A stretch of 64,000 bases of DNA from Agarophyton chilense (GCA_030374765.1 JARGXX010000115.1:992001-1056000), one strand, 5' to 3'. Numbered from the stretch's first letter, positions 51,587 to 63,717 are shown. Numbers and translations are program-made. The notes: generated by a model not told the origin, from the letters alone.

Positions 51587-54500
51587 GTGGTGCCCGACGT
51601 CGCGGACGCGAATAACAACCCGTTGTCAACGATTGGAACCGTCGCTCTCGTCGTTCGCTTGGGCTCCTTCGTAGTGAAACTCGACTTTATTTTATGCCGG
51701 AAATTGGCTGCCCCCATCATCTTGGGATGTGACTTCTGTGACAGATTCGTTGACGCCATAAGGCCCCGATTAAAGCGTGTTGAGATGGAAGACGGCTCGT
51801 CGGTCCCGATTTTCCGTCGTCCGCTGCGGCGTGCCTCCAAGAAGCACGTACCGCTCCCTGCCGCGCAGGAACCTCCACCCGCTTCTCGGGAGTCTACCAA
51901 GCTCCGCGTGGCTGCATCTATCCGAATCCCGCCAGAGTTCCAAGTATGGGTGCGTGTCACTTCCCGTCAACACGGTTTAGGAGTCATTCAGCCTCTCTCA
52001 TCTCTGTACGATGGATATCAACTCGCCGTGGCGAATGGAGTCGGGCAGATTGTCCCAGACAAGCCGTTCACCGTGCTCGTTGCCAATCTGGGCTCCACCC
52101 CCCAGTCACTGGTGAAAACCCAAGTTATTGGATCGGTAATGCCTCACCCCGCCGCGACGGTCCCCACTAGGCTGACCGCTGCCGAAGTCCTCGGTCTCGT
52201 TCACTCTAAGGAGGGGGAGGAAGCGGCCGTCCAATCACCGAATGATTCGGAATCGCAACCTGCCAAAACAGAAAAGAAGCCCGTTCCGACGAGTTACGAC
52301 CGGGTATACCCCGTGAAAGAACTCGTGGAACTCGACCTCGGTCATGTACCGGAGTCACACCGTGAAAGTCTGCGTGAGATGTTACGGGAGTTTACCACAA
52401 TGTGGGATGGCTCTCTTGGTGAGATAAATACAACGGAACACCGGATAGATTTATTGCCGAACACCCGACCGGTGGCTCAACACCCTTACAGGGCAGGCCC
52501 CAAGGCTCGAGAAGAGGAACAGTTCCAAGTGGACAAAATGCTCCGAGCTGGAGTGATCGAACCGGCTCAGTCGCCGTGGGCATCCCTAGTTGTACTGGCT
52601 CCGAAACCCGATGGGTCCTGGCGCTTTTGCATCGACTACCGTCGCTTGAATGATGTTACCGTCAAGGACGTGTATCCGATCCCACGAATGGATGAGTACA
52701 TCGACTTTCTCGGCAGTGCTACCGTGTTCACGGCTTTGGACGCCAATTGGGGATATTGGCAGGTTCCCGTTAGGGAGGACGACCAAGATAAGACTGCGTT
52801 TGTCTGTCACTCGGGACTCTACCGTTTCAAACGGATGTTTTTTGGTCTAACCAATGCCCCCGCTACCTTTCAGCGTGCTATCGACATTTTGTTGGCCCGC
52901 TTTAAGTGGCGTACTTGCCTCGTCTATTTGGACGATATCATTGTATTCTCAGACAATCTGGATGACCATCTCACCCATGTCAGGGACATAATGAACACGC
53001 TACGTGATGCTGGAATAACCCTCAAACTGAGGAAATGTGAGTTCTTTACCGATACTGTGAAGTATCTCGGGCACATTATCCGTCCGGGACGTGTAATGAT
53101 CGAGGAAGCTTGAGTGAGGTCCCTTCACAAGGCGAAAGAACCCGCTACCCAGACGGAACTGCGCTCCTTTCTAGGATTGGTCAACGTCTACCGACGGTTT
53201 ATCCCTAACTTCGCTGACATCGCGGCCCCCTTGAACGCGCTTCTGCAAAAAGGTCAACCACCTAGACTGGACCCCTTTACGTCCGCCCAGACGGATGCTT
53301 TTAACTCCCTTAGGGAGGCTGTCACATCAGCACCGATTCTATCGTTACCGAAACCCGGACTACCGTTTGCCGTGGACGCCGACTCTAGCGACTACCAGGT
53401 AGGCTGTGCACTCTTTCAAACTACTCCCAAAGGAGAACGCAAACCCATTGGGTACTGGTCACGCTCGCTCAATGTCCACCAGCGGAACTACTCCGTGTCG
53501 GAGAAGAAGTGCCTCGCAGTTGTGTGGGCCCTCTCTACACTCTGCCCCTACCTCATGGGTGTGCACTTTACCGTTTACACGGATCACTCGTCCCTACGAT
53601 GGCTCATGACCATCTCTGAGCCGTCAGGCCGCTTAATGCGTTAGAGACTCCGCCTCGCGGAATATGACTTTGAAGTGATCTACAAGAAGGGCATTCAGAA
53701 CGCGCATGCGGACGCGCTCTCGCGTTTACTCACGAATGGGGAAGCTCTAGCCGTCGATGACGAGGATATACCGTGCTTCGTCGTAGACGATGGAACACCG
53801 GGGGACCCGGCTTGGTTACACGATAAATGGAACGAAAGCCCGAAATCGGATGATGATATTGACGCATTGCTCGTCTCGGACGATTCAGAGAAACCCCCGC
53901 CGGGTAATTTTGTGCCGATACCCCCGGAGGAGATGGTCAGAGAACAGTAGGGTGACCCCTTCAGTACGAAGATTCGCGCCTGGCTTAATGGCGGTGCACA
54001 ACTCCCTTTCGAGGTGAACGATCTTGGATACCTCGTCAGGACGGTTCAGTCATCCCCACAAGTCGTGGTGCCGCATAGTCTACAGTCTAGAGTTTTGCAT
54101 CTATCGCACTATGCGAAACTTGGTGGACACGCCGGTGGACGGAAGCTCTACCTCACTTTGCGAAGGAATTTCTACTGGCCCGCCGTGGCGGTGGATTGCT
54201 ACGCAACGGTGCGGTTTTGTACCGAATGTGCTAAGAATCGGGTGAAACTTCGCAAGTACTCAACGAAGTTGAAACTATTCCCGGCACGGGCTCCTCTCGA
54301 GTTTGTCGCCATTGACATACTCGGTAAGCTCCTCACCACATGACGTAGGCATAAGTTTCTACTCGTTATCACTGATCGTTTCTCAAAACTGGTTCGGACC
54401 GTACCTTTACGGAAGATATCCGCTTTCACGGTTGCACAAGCATTTGTAACCCATTGGGTATTCGTCTACGGCCCGCCGGTTAATCTTCTATCCGATAACG

Positions 54501-56984
54501 GAAAACAGTTGGCATCGCGATTCTTCGAGGACGTGTGCAGGATTCTTGACATCAAGAACCTGTTCACCACGACCTATCACCCCCAGTCTAATGGGACAGT
54601 GGAGCGGTTTAACCGAACGCTATTAGCGTCTGTCCGTTCTTACGAGGCCGACCACCCAAAGACATGGGATTTATATACCGACGCCTTGAAGTTCGCGTAC
54701 AAACAATACGCAGGTACACCGTACTACGGGCTTGACTCCATTCGAACTGGTCTTGTCCCGCCCTCCGCCCGCTGTCGCGTTAGAACCCCAGCCCACGCTG
54801 GATGCGTTCCCTTTTGTGAAGGATTATCGCCACAGGTGGAAAGAGTGGCTTACGAAGCTGATCCCGGTCGCCCGAAGCTCGATGGCTCATGCCCAAGCCG
54901 CTTACAAGCGTGATTTCGACTCTTGCGTACTCGGTAAGGCCCCGCCAATCAAAGCCGGTGACTTCGTCTTCGTCCGTAAGGAGTACTGGAACCCTAAAAA
55001 GGAAAAGAAGCACAAGCTTTCTTCCGTCGCGGACGGTCCTTACAAGGTCTTTTCGGTGAAAGACAACACCATCGTGGTGGAAATTGTCGACGCTCATGAG
55101 TGGATCTCCCGCGACCGCGTTGTACTCGCCCCGCCACCGACATTGGAAGTAACCGAAATGGGTCAACAATCCCTCTCTGAGGATGATGGTGCTCGGCACA
55201 CAACAGTAACTCAGCCCACTGCCGTGGTTTCCAGACCTTCTGCGTTACCACACCCTACCCGGGGACTCTCTGACTTGCCGATCTTATCGGACCAAGGCCA
55301 GAATGGCCTCTCTTCTCTCACGGCACGGCGCGGTGTCTACCCCCGTCCGTTGGGCGTTTCAACCACTCCCCATGCCGCTCCCTCTCAAGAGGGGGAGGAG
55401 GCTCATAACTCTCGTCGATAGACGGAAACCGCTTCGTCGCGTCATGACAACCGTGGTGCACGGACTCCTGGACACACCAGCAAGAACAACGGTGATCCGG
55501 ATGTCCCGTCTACCGACGTGCCATCTCCGCATTTGCGCGCTACAGCCGTTGCTGAACCCTCGATGGGAAGCGCCACCGCATCTGCGTCTGATCGCACTCC
55601 CCACGAGGACTCTACTCGACAGGACGCACCACGTAGTGGAAAACCTCTCGCCGAAGCGAAACCGAAATCGTCGCAGGATGCTGTTCGCCCTCGCGATACT
55701 GGACCGGCTATGCCGTCGAGCGTTGACCCGCAGCCCGTGGGTCACGGTTCGTCGACACCAGCTACGCTGGAAAACTTAGAGAACGCCCTCGCAGGCCCCT
55801 CTAGGCCGAATCGATCGGAAGTGGTCCCTCGTACTGTACGGCAGGACACACCGCCTAAGCCGGGCCAGCACACCGTAGCAGACGGGAGATTCACACCCAG
55901 CACGCTTGATGCTGGTTCAGAACCCGTGCGCAGTGGCGGACGCACTCCGAGTGTCTCGGTTGACACCGACCGCGTTGTCGAAGGCACACCGGTCACCCCG
56001 GAGAATGTGCCCGTCAAGGACGGAAGTACCTCGTCGCCGAGTGAAGTTGAACCCTCGAATGGGATAGTTGAGGGCGAACTCGCTCCCCGCAGGGGTTCCT
56101 CGCCGGGCACTTCGCCGCCCGTTGGTGAGGAAGGCACGGTTGACCCGGAGTTGCACGCCCGTCGCGGTACTTTGTCGCCCAAGCGAGCAGACATACCGGC
56201 AGCGCCGTTGCACACGCCCTCACGTGAGGAAGCGGAACGCAGCACGGCGCGGAGTACTCCCAGCCATCAGCCGGACGTGTCACGTGACCAGACGACACCC
56301 GGCTCGAGAGATACGCCAATCAACGCCCAAGGCGGCTCACCCGGCAAGGCACGACGCCCCGTGATGAAACCGCCTCCCGCATCAAGTCCAGCACCGCCGC
56401 GACGGATTTTACCCCGACGACTCGCGGAACGCGACCGCGAAACCCAGCCTTGGGATGAGTCCGCGTTCCCCCGAAGGGTGGCCTCTGCACGAGAACTCTC
56501 GGAAAGCATTCCGACCCAAAAACTGGGAGAATTGCCCCACGGGAAGGCCTCCGGCCGAAGCTGTCGAACTGACGCTCTTCGTCATGACGCCTTGGCGGAA
56601 GCAACCCGCCAAGCAGCCAAGGCAACCCGGAACCCGGTTCGTTCCCCTACCCAGGGCATGGAAAGGCAACGCCAACCCATGGACCCCTCGGGGGAAGGGC
56701 ACAGTAGCCCACACGCACCTGCGGACGTACACCGGTTTGGTCCGGTGACGCGTACACCGCAAGGGCGGGAAGTCTACGAGAAGGAGTTCGTGGTCGACCA
56801 CATAGTGAAGCACTCATACCATCCGGATGGTTATATTCAATACCTCGTCCGTTGGTACGGTTTAGGGCCCGAATGGGATTCGGATGTGCCGATGGAACAT
56901 CTCCCACGTTCGAAGGTGGTGTCATATCACCGCAGAACGCGGACGGGAATCCCGGCATCGGTTGTTAAAGCCCAGGTGGGATAA
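51587..56984 (+). pseudogene. E6 pol: protease, RT, RNase H, integrase, linker, chromodomain
   Basis: The protease-related segment is at about 51590-51760 (IILGCDFCDRFVDA). RT is at about 52440-53070 (LDANWGYWQVPVREDDQDK, LTNAPATFQRAIDILLARF, VYLDDIIVFS near 52920-52950). RNase H is at about 53260-53640 (YTDHSSLRWLM). The integrase zinc domain is at about 54080-54240 and the core at about 54340-54760 (TTYHPQSNGTVERFN). The GPY/F module is at about 54880-55090 (KLSSVADGPYKV). The linker at about 55150-56740 is rich in Pro, Ser, Thr and Arg, and a chromodomain lies at about 56770-56940. It is broken in several places. Confidence 0.87.
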
Positions 56985-57163
56985 CATCCACCTCAATGGA
57001 AGAGAAAAGAGAAGTAGGTTTGCTTGAGAACAGGCTGGTGAAGGAAGGATTTGGGTTACACAAGTCACTTGGTTTTTATTCAAAGCTATCGATGGAATAC
57101 CGAGCACTCGGGATACTACTCTAAGTCACAAGGGAAAACTCCCCATCGGGATTGCGTGCCCCG
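56985..57163. other. E6 spacer between pol and aORF
   Basis: This convergent spacer carries tttatt on the plus strand at 57075-57080, giving AATAAA on the minus strand about 85 bases past the aORF stop, matching E3. No gene is seen. Confidence 0.5.
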
Positions 57164-59101
57164 TCACGGGTTCGGCTCACCGCCCCCGGGTTGTTTACCT
57201 CCCTGGAGGCGGGTGATCAAGGCCTCGCGCATCGCGGCAACATCGCCACTCGCTGCGTGGGTCTCCAGCCCCACCTGTCGCAGGGACTGGGAGATCACGG
57301 CCGCTTGACCAGCCGGAGCGGAGCTCGCATCGCCTGGGGCAGACGCCCCACCACTTGGGAGAATCACCGGTGGAACCGGAGGTGGTCCAGCTACCGCGTA
57401 CTCCGACCCAGCCCCCGCGGGGTTATCCAAATCCACGTAAGGCGTGGCTGGCGTCCCCGCGTTATAGGGACCTTCCGCTTCGGATCCCTCTACCTCCGCC
57501 TCGGCGTACGCTTCCCCGTCGTCGGGTTCGTTGTCCACCATTGGATCGTCGCCGTCGTAGACGTGGTAATATTCATCCGCGTCCACGAAACCGATCGGAT
57601 GCCCCTCGGGGATATGACGTGGTGCAAACCGGAGTTCGTTCGCTTCCTCAGCGGAGATTTCGTGCCCTTCCTAAGGGTCAAAGTATACGAAATCACCTCC
57701 CAAGGGAGTACGCCTTCTTGGTGACAGGTCCTGACCCCGGCTACCCACGGTGCGCCCGCTTTGTTCAATCGGAACGGTGGTCCAGTCCAACTGGTCGATG
57801 TAATCGAGAAGACCCGCCACTTCTTCGGCGTTGGTTACTCCACCAAGAGGGATGCTCAGGTCCAGGCTGCGAATCGCGGACCTCAACCGGAACGGGAGGA
57901 ACCACAGTCTGTACTGGTCAAACACCTCCCAGAGGATGAACACCGCCGCGCGGACTGCCCATTCGGTAATCACCACGGACCACAGTCTGGACTCGGGATC
58001 CTCGATGAGGTACGAACCGTAATACGTGATGACTGGTGGCAGCTCGATGTAACAGCCCCGGCAGGCCTCTAGGTTCGACCACCACGGTGGAATGAGGACA
58101 TAGCGACCCCGTCGGTCGGACACGCGAAGGCGTTCGATCTCCACGTTCTGATACGGGACCAAATACCCGAATCGGGATCGTGCTCGACGCTCGAAGCGGA
58201 TCAGGGCGAGGAAGTTGGCCCGCGCAAGTCGACGCATGTAGCGGAATTCTGCCCGGATAATCGGTCGCGTCCAGCACACGGCCTCTTGCCGTGCTATCGG
58301 GATGCCCCTCCACGAGAGTGTTTCCAAACCCGCCAGGCGGTCGACGTAACCAATCTCACCTTGAGTGCGGTAAAGCCAAATGTCGGTGCCGAGACCATCA
58401 GGGATGGGATATTCGAAAGGAGCCCGGCGAAGCCGTTGATGGCCAAGAAGGACGAAGGCCGCATGAGCGGAAGCCGAGGTTTCCCTACCCCGGCGCGCCA
58501 CAGCGTGGACCGGAATCGCTTCGCGGCGTCGCCAATCCAACGAAGTTGTCGCCACGGCCGGAATATCGCCCGGCAGCATCCCGTTTCCATCGGTGTACAT
58601 CGCTATGAGCGCTTCGTTTAACACCGCAATCGGGTGGAACCACGGCGCAAGCCAAAGAACGGACGCATGATGCCCAGGATGGCGCCCGACCAGCATGTCG
58701 TATGGCGGCCACCCTCTCGGGGGGAACATTCCGTACGGAGCAGCAGCCGCGTTCGCGATAGGAATCTGCGGCGCAGACGATGACGCGCTTTGGGGAAGCG
58801 GAGCGGACCGGAAGCCGGAGAACTACCCCGCAGGGAGACGGTTTGGTTGATTGTTTTGGTTGCTCATCGGTGAGCGAAGAGGCCGGATGACCGGAAGAGG
58901 AGACCGGCGAAGCGAAAGACGATGCCGAGGAATCGGAGGACTGGCACGCAAGGATGCCGATTCGGTTGAGATGGAACGTTGAGAACGGTTGTTGCCAGGA
59001 GACTGGAGTTTTGCCGCACTGCGTTTGTTGGTATCGGATGAAGTGGATCCCAGCGAGCTGGTTGCACTCTTATGCATTCGTCTCGGCGCGTCGCCCACCA
59101 T
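57164..59101 (-). pseudogene. E6 antisense ORF (aORF)
   Basis: This antisense gene starts at 59101 (MVGDAPRRMHKSATSS), 36 bases from the LTR edge, as in E3. The central domain is at about 57670-58729 (WPPYDMLVGRHPGHHASVL, SWRGIPIARQEAVCW, WWSNLEACRGCYIELPPV, WEVFDQYRLWFLPFRLR). Acidic segment and C-terminal block (AVISQSLRQVGLETHAASG) follow to 57164. It is broken in two or three places. Confidence 0.8.
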
Positions 59102-59136
59102 CGCGGATTTCGTACTCGCGCCTCACGAGGGGGATA

Positions 59137-59930
59137 TGAAGTGCAACCCTCGTGAGGGCCGTTTTCCAGGACTTGGTTGTTTTTCCGCCTCGGGCGATAC
59201 TTGTGAGATCGATGAGTAATACCGCTACTAGCGGGCTGGCGTAGCCAGGTGTATACGCGTTGTACGCGAAGTGCACCGGCGGCCGTGCGCCGTGGCCCCG
59301 ATTCGGGTGTGACTTACCCACGTGTACCACGGGTGGCCCAGGACAGGTTGGCACAGCATAGCTGGATATTTCTCTATTTATTTAGCTTTACTACACTTGT
59401 TTAGGGAGCTCTTTACAGTATTATACACTATATAGTGCCAGGGCGATCTCGCCCTGACACTCAGTAAACCTCCCCAACCAGGGTTCTTGGCTCTAAGTCT
59501 TTTTCCGCTTTCGCGAGTCTTCCACACTCTACGGAGGTGAAGCCGCGTTACTAACGGTAGACTTATCCACCCTGCGTGAACAGAAGACTCACCGCTGTTA
59601 GCGTGTATATCTTTCACACCCCTGCCGTGTTCTCGCCCCAGTATTGGGTTTGCTACATATTTCTTTTGGCTCTCGTGGCCCATGCCCCCGGTCGCCCCCA
59701 CTGGGTGGTCCCCCCTTCATCCCTTGCCCACTCCCGTGGAATACAGCTCATACCTGGTCTGCTCCCTTCTAGCATCCCACACTCTCCCCGCTTGGCGTGC
59801 CGGTGAACCTCGGCCTTACACCCCGATTTAGTCGTGTTCACTCCGGAGAGGCTCTGTCGCCGTGCTACCCTCCTTGGAGGAAGACTCGGACATCTTCGTG
59901 TGTTTCCGCCGCCCTTGGCGTTGCACTACA
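59137..59930 (+). repeat. LTR type 2 (3' LTR of E6)
   Basis: This 794-bp LTR has its palindromic TATA core at 59426-59437. It is preceded by purine tract cacgagggggata and followed by TSD ccacc (59931-59935). Confidence 0.93.
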
Positions 59931-59935
59931 CCACC

Positions 59936-60640
59936 CGAGCTCGGGGAAGCGACACATGACGTGGAACATCCGTTCGAGCACGGATATACGATGCAATCGG
60001 AACAGCTGCTTTGTCCTCCGGGGATAGGGCCTCGTAATTGACTACGACTTGTGCCCATTCTCGGAGAGACAACACACACTGTGGAGTAGTTTGGCCTGGT
60101 TTGTAGCAGAGATTACAAATCAGACCAGAAGCCGGTGTTGGGTGGCGAGGCTCGGCGAACTTCACCGCGGGGCGGGTATCTCTCCAATCAGGACGCGAAA
60201 AGCGGACATTACCACTCTCGTGTGGGACGCGTGGCGCTCGGACGCGACCATTATCTGCATAGAGTGGCGTGTCATCCTCAATCACGTATTGTGACTCGTC
60301 CAAGGTTGAGGGTAACTCCGTTGTCGGGATGGAATGAACATCGCTATGGGCTAGCTGCACGTTATCATAATCCCTTCGAGAGGCCTGTTCGTCGATCATC
60401 GAAGCTGACGGGGTACCGGTTGTAACATCAACGCTTTTGCGGAGCTAACCCTGGATCCAGGAGTTCGTGCGCGCAGGGCTTCACCTTCTGCGCGAGCGAA
60501 CTGCACTAGTTCTAAATACGTGGCTTTAGGTCTATCCTCTCGACGTCAAGCAACAAGAGTCCGGATCGCCGGGTCCAAACCATCGACAAACATGGTACAA
60601 CCCTCTTCAGCGGGGTAAACTGTAACGCAATGCGCTACTC
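59936..60640 (-). pseudogene. E7 gag piece
   Basis: The sequence to the right of E6 continues E7 gag on the minus strand: the knuckle region (CNLCYKPG...PQC type, near 60100), SIPTTELPSTLDES matching the gag of E5 and E6 (SVPTTQLPSTTDDS), and the end of the gag domain near 60540-60620. Only the C-terminal half of gag is present before the primer-binding site. It is a subfamily distinct from E3 and E5. Confidence 0.72.
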
Positions 60641-60649
60641 GGGAGACCA
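60635..60649 (-). promoter_or_regulatory. Primer-binding site of E7
   Basis: On the minus strand TGGTCTCCCGAGTAG lies two bases inside LTR type 3. The first 11 bases equal those of E3, E5 and E6, so the same tRNA is probably used. Confidence 0.6.
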
Positions 60650-60651
60650 GC

Positions 60652-61801
60652 TGCGGGCGGCGAGAGCTACACACAGGCAGAGCCTGGAAAGCCGGGGTCG
60701 GCTATCTGGCCTTAGAGTCCGCAACGACTCAAGAGAGACGTCGTCGCCAGGCGAGGAGTGTCTACTAGGCACAGACTCCTATCGTTCCACAGGAGCCCTT
60801 GGCGTCCGGAAGACGTGCTCGGAGTGGTGTCGATCCGACACGAACCGAAGTGATCGGCCTGGATATACACCGCGTATGACGAGTAGCCGGGGCGAGCCCC
60901 GGGATTGTACCAGAGCCCGGACGAGCTCCACGAACCTAACGTTGGCAACGGCGCACCAACCACTTCACCCAACGTGTGGCGATAGCAAAGCAGGGCAAGC
61001 CCTGAGATTGTACCAGCGCTCAGACGAGAGCGTCTGCTTGGCTATGCCGACTGGCGCCACAAAGTGGTAATCACTCACACCCAACGGGTGACGATAGCAA
61101 AGCAGGGCAAGCCCTGGGATTGAACCAGCGCCCAGATGAATGCGCCTGCCTGGCTTTACCAGCTGCACCTGGAAGTGATACTCACTTATCCGAGGCTCCC
61201 GATCCACACCTCGGTATCCAACGGATACGGGTCTACAATCTGCTCGGGCAGTAGAACTGCCAGCGGTCCAATAGACCGAGCGAAAGTGCAATGCGCCACG
61301 CGGCGACCGATGGCCGTGAGGGCAAGGACTGGACGGGGAATACTCGATAGGCTAAAACGAGAGAGGTACCTCTGCAGCAGTTGATCAGACTGTTGCCTGT
61401 CTTGTCGGCGTCGACTGGGAACGAAGGTCTGATAACCCTATAGTCTCAAGACAAGAACTAGTAGTTCGGAGGGCCCCCCCCCCTCCCCCTCTGGACTTTA
61501 CTTCGGTCTAGCCCCCGGCGACCCGGCGCTCAAGTACCGCCGGCCGCTTAGCATTTAGCCATTACGATAGATTACAACTAATAAATACAATTAAAAATTA
61601 CAAGGCAGCAGTGCAGAGCACTGTATGGTGCCAACCACACGAACTAGCTGCCGGCCGTTGCCACACGTATGACACCTAGCGCCATGCACGGTATTCCATC
61701 CTGGCAGTATGTTAGCTATTACGGCGTCGCCACTGCTTAGTGTAAGGAGGTCGGAGGAGGGTGGCTACTTGTCCTCAATAAGGGCCCGGCGCGTTGCGTC
61801 A
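60652..61801 (-). repeat. LTR type 3, shared by E7 (5' LTR) and E8 (3' LTR)
   Basis: The repeat starts TGCGGGCGGCGAG and ends GCGCGTTGCGTCA on the plus strand (TG...CA). On the left it is bordered by a primer-binding site of an element reading left (E7), and on the right by a polypurine tract (61802-61818, minus strand GAGAAGGGGGTGATG) and an aORF of an element E8. Only one copy is in the window, so the ends are inferred from this context. At about 1,150 bp it is longer than LTR types 1 and 2. Confidence 0.65.
60885..61190. repeat. Imperfect tandem repeat in LTR type 3 (3 units of about 100-112 bp)
   Basis: Units begin near 60885, 60984 and 61096 and share AGCAAAGCAGGGCAAGCCCT-like starts followed by GGGATTG(A/T)ACCAG. 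On the minus strand the third unit has GGTTCAATCCC, identical to a tRNA T-arm or B-box consensus; the others are close. No full tRNA can be folded. The repeats may be regulatory. Confidence 0.6.
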
Positions 61802-61859
61802 CATCACCCCCTTCTCAGCTTGTAGCGTCCCCGCTACAGCCAAGAGTGATCCCGATCAC

Positions 61860-63717
61860 AAGACAGCACAGCATCGCTGATATTGCTTCAACTGTGCCAC
61901 GCACAGTATGATAAGAACGGATCCCTGCAAGCGCCGCCGCGATGGCCACCGTTAACCGCTCTTTGAGCGATCGCTTCAACGGGTTCGCTGGGCCTCAGAG
62001 ACAACCTTGTCTCGCCTGGAAGTTCCAATGGGACTCGCAAAAGTAGCCACATGGCTAAAAGATATCGCAGGCATGGAAGAGTGCTTCCGCTCATACACCT
62101 TCAGAGAGATGGCTAGCCATCCTTCATCGGACCTGACTGTGTGGGGTCGCCGTCACTTTTTGCGGCTGCTAATCGAAACGACGAGCGCGTCTTGCCGCGT
62201 TCCGCCGCTTAATTTCCGATGACTTCATCGGCCGGGTAGACATCGAGTTCTACCGACGTCCGGCGGATGAGCCGTACGTAGCGAGGACGCTACGCGAAAG
62301 CTTCCTGAACAGGGTTGAAAGTTGGGCGGACGACCGCCCTCTGGTTCACAAGCTTTGATTGCCTTTCCCGTACCTCTGCGAGGATGATGCGGGGATTCCC
62401 TGGCTGACCACTTTCGAGGAAGTCCACAACGGCATGTGTGCCGAGGAGATTGAGCGCATCCTACGGAATCCGAAAATACTCCGTGTGCTGCCTCCGACGG
62501 TCATCCGTGACAACGGAGCCAATTGGGTCCTCAATTCCTGTAGGCGCGATGCGTCAGGCGAATTTGTCGCAAGGGTACTACCTCCGATGGACGCTTGGCT
62601 CGACCAAATCATGACGTACACGCCCCATTCTTGGCGACAATTCGAGCGCATGCGCCGACATAAGTACCAGGTTCTGGTAGCCTACCACCAAGTCGAGGTC
62701 GACTGCTTCCAGAAAGATGTCATCCACGACATATCATGGCCGTTGCCATCGTGGTGGAAGGAAGTTGAAGTTCCCTACGGGTTCTTCAACGAAATCCCGC
62801 CGGTAGTCGTCTACCGTGGCTCATACTTCACCACGTATCCTGGATACCAAACAGTGCTCCGCACTGAATGGGCCTGCTCGGTGGCACGCCATCTCATCTA
62901 TGAGGCCCGCGCGGGTCGCTTATGGTGGATCCCTCCACTGGTACGCAAGGACATAAGAGATCTTTATTTCACTGGCGTCGAGCCCGATCTGGCTGATGAC
63001 GAGCGACGCAACGCCGAAGCGGAGAGTCTGGAGACACTACTCGAATTTATCGACAAGACCTGGTGGTTTTCTCTTCCAAAACACGGGGTGTTTCCTGACT
63101 TCCCTCCGACGCCACGCGTCCGAATGTGTGGCCCAATGCGCCCTGCCCACAACGATGGAGCAACTCCGGTGTATCGCGGCTGTGATTGGGTTGTCTTTAA
63201 CCCTATCCTTTGGACTCTGGACATTCCAGAACAATACCTAGTCATCCATGACCAAGGAGGCAACCTCGTTGTGGAGAATCCGCGGGCGGACTTCATCGCT
63301 CCTCTCTCTGTAGGCCGGGTATCTACCTCGTCGAACTCGACGAACTCGGTACTCCTTGCAGAATGGCGATGCCAACAACTAGCGAAGCTAGCCTCCGAAC
63401 CGAAGGATGTCGACATGGTCGACCAACCGTTGGTTAAACGGCCAAAACTTGGATTGGTGTCCGCACCGCCAAGTGAGATTGCAAAAGAGAACTCCGCTGC
63501 GGCTCTACCGGATGCCCTCAAGGCCTACGGGGTGACGAGCCTTGCTCAACTCCAGGCCAGGATGGCCAACAACCCTTCGTCAACGCCGGGACCTGCTGCA
63601 GTAGCCATACCAACTACTTCGACTACGGGGGCTATCCCTGATATCAGCAGCACTGCCGTGCCTGCAGGGCCGTCGACGGCCCCTGGGGACGAACTCTTAG
63701 ATAGTGAGGAGGAATAA
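61860..63717 (+). pseudogene. E8 antisense ORF, most divergent member
   Basis: The region is recognised as aORF by position and by conserved blocks: VDIEFYRRPADE (like DVHLYRTRGE), SWWKEVEVPYGFFNEIPPVV (like WWSSLEACWGCFIELPPV), RTEWACSVARHLIYEARAGR (like TEWAVRAAVFILWEVYDQ), LWWIPPLVRKDIRDL and WVVFNPILWTLDIPEQYL (like FIYFDPWEYHEIS). The 3' part (62359-63717) is open for 452 codons; upstream it is broken in about one or two places. Near residue 359 of that frame lies KRPKLG, a possible nuclear localisation signal. It ends in a Pro/Ser/Thr-rich then acidic tail (LLDSEEE). By eye only about a quarter of residues agree with the E5 protein. Confidence 0.6.

Larger units (their letters stand above)
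37164..59930 (+). mobile_element. E6: full-length gypsy chromovirus, LTR type 2, containing E5
   Basis: This plus-strand element is of the same family as E3, about 11.4 kb without the nested E5. Its ends are firm: type 2 LTRs of 794 bp (the 5' one split into 309 and 485 bases by E5) and perfect TSD ccacc at 37159-37163 and 59931-59935. Internal order is primer-binding site, gag, protease, RT, RNase H, integrase, linker, chromodomain, aORF on the minus strand, polypurine tract (about 59121-59136) and 3' LTR. It is broken, with about eight interruptions in gag-pol and two or three in the aORF, many shared with E3. LTRs differ by a few percent by eye. Confidence 0.92.
28126..61801 (-). mobile_element. 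E7: old gypsy element, host of B and E6
   Basis: E7 is a minus-strand element in scattered pieces: protease region (28126-28730), gag pieces (36941-37163 and 59936-60640), primer-binding site (about 60635-60649) and 5' LTR type 3 (60652-61801). Its 3' half is replaced by the E3' junction. B sits between the first two pieces (TSD gggag) and E6 (with E5) between the next two (TSD ccacc). The uninterrupted equivalent of the B insertion site is visible in E5 at 45691-45695. E7 is broken and incomplete and must be older than B, E6 and E5. Confidence 0.8.

Noticed and set aside
61079-61190. tRNA gene in LTR type 3
   Set aside because: Only the T-arm-like motif matches; the rest does not fold and the unit is part of a tandem repeat.
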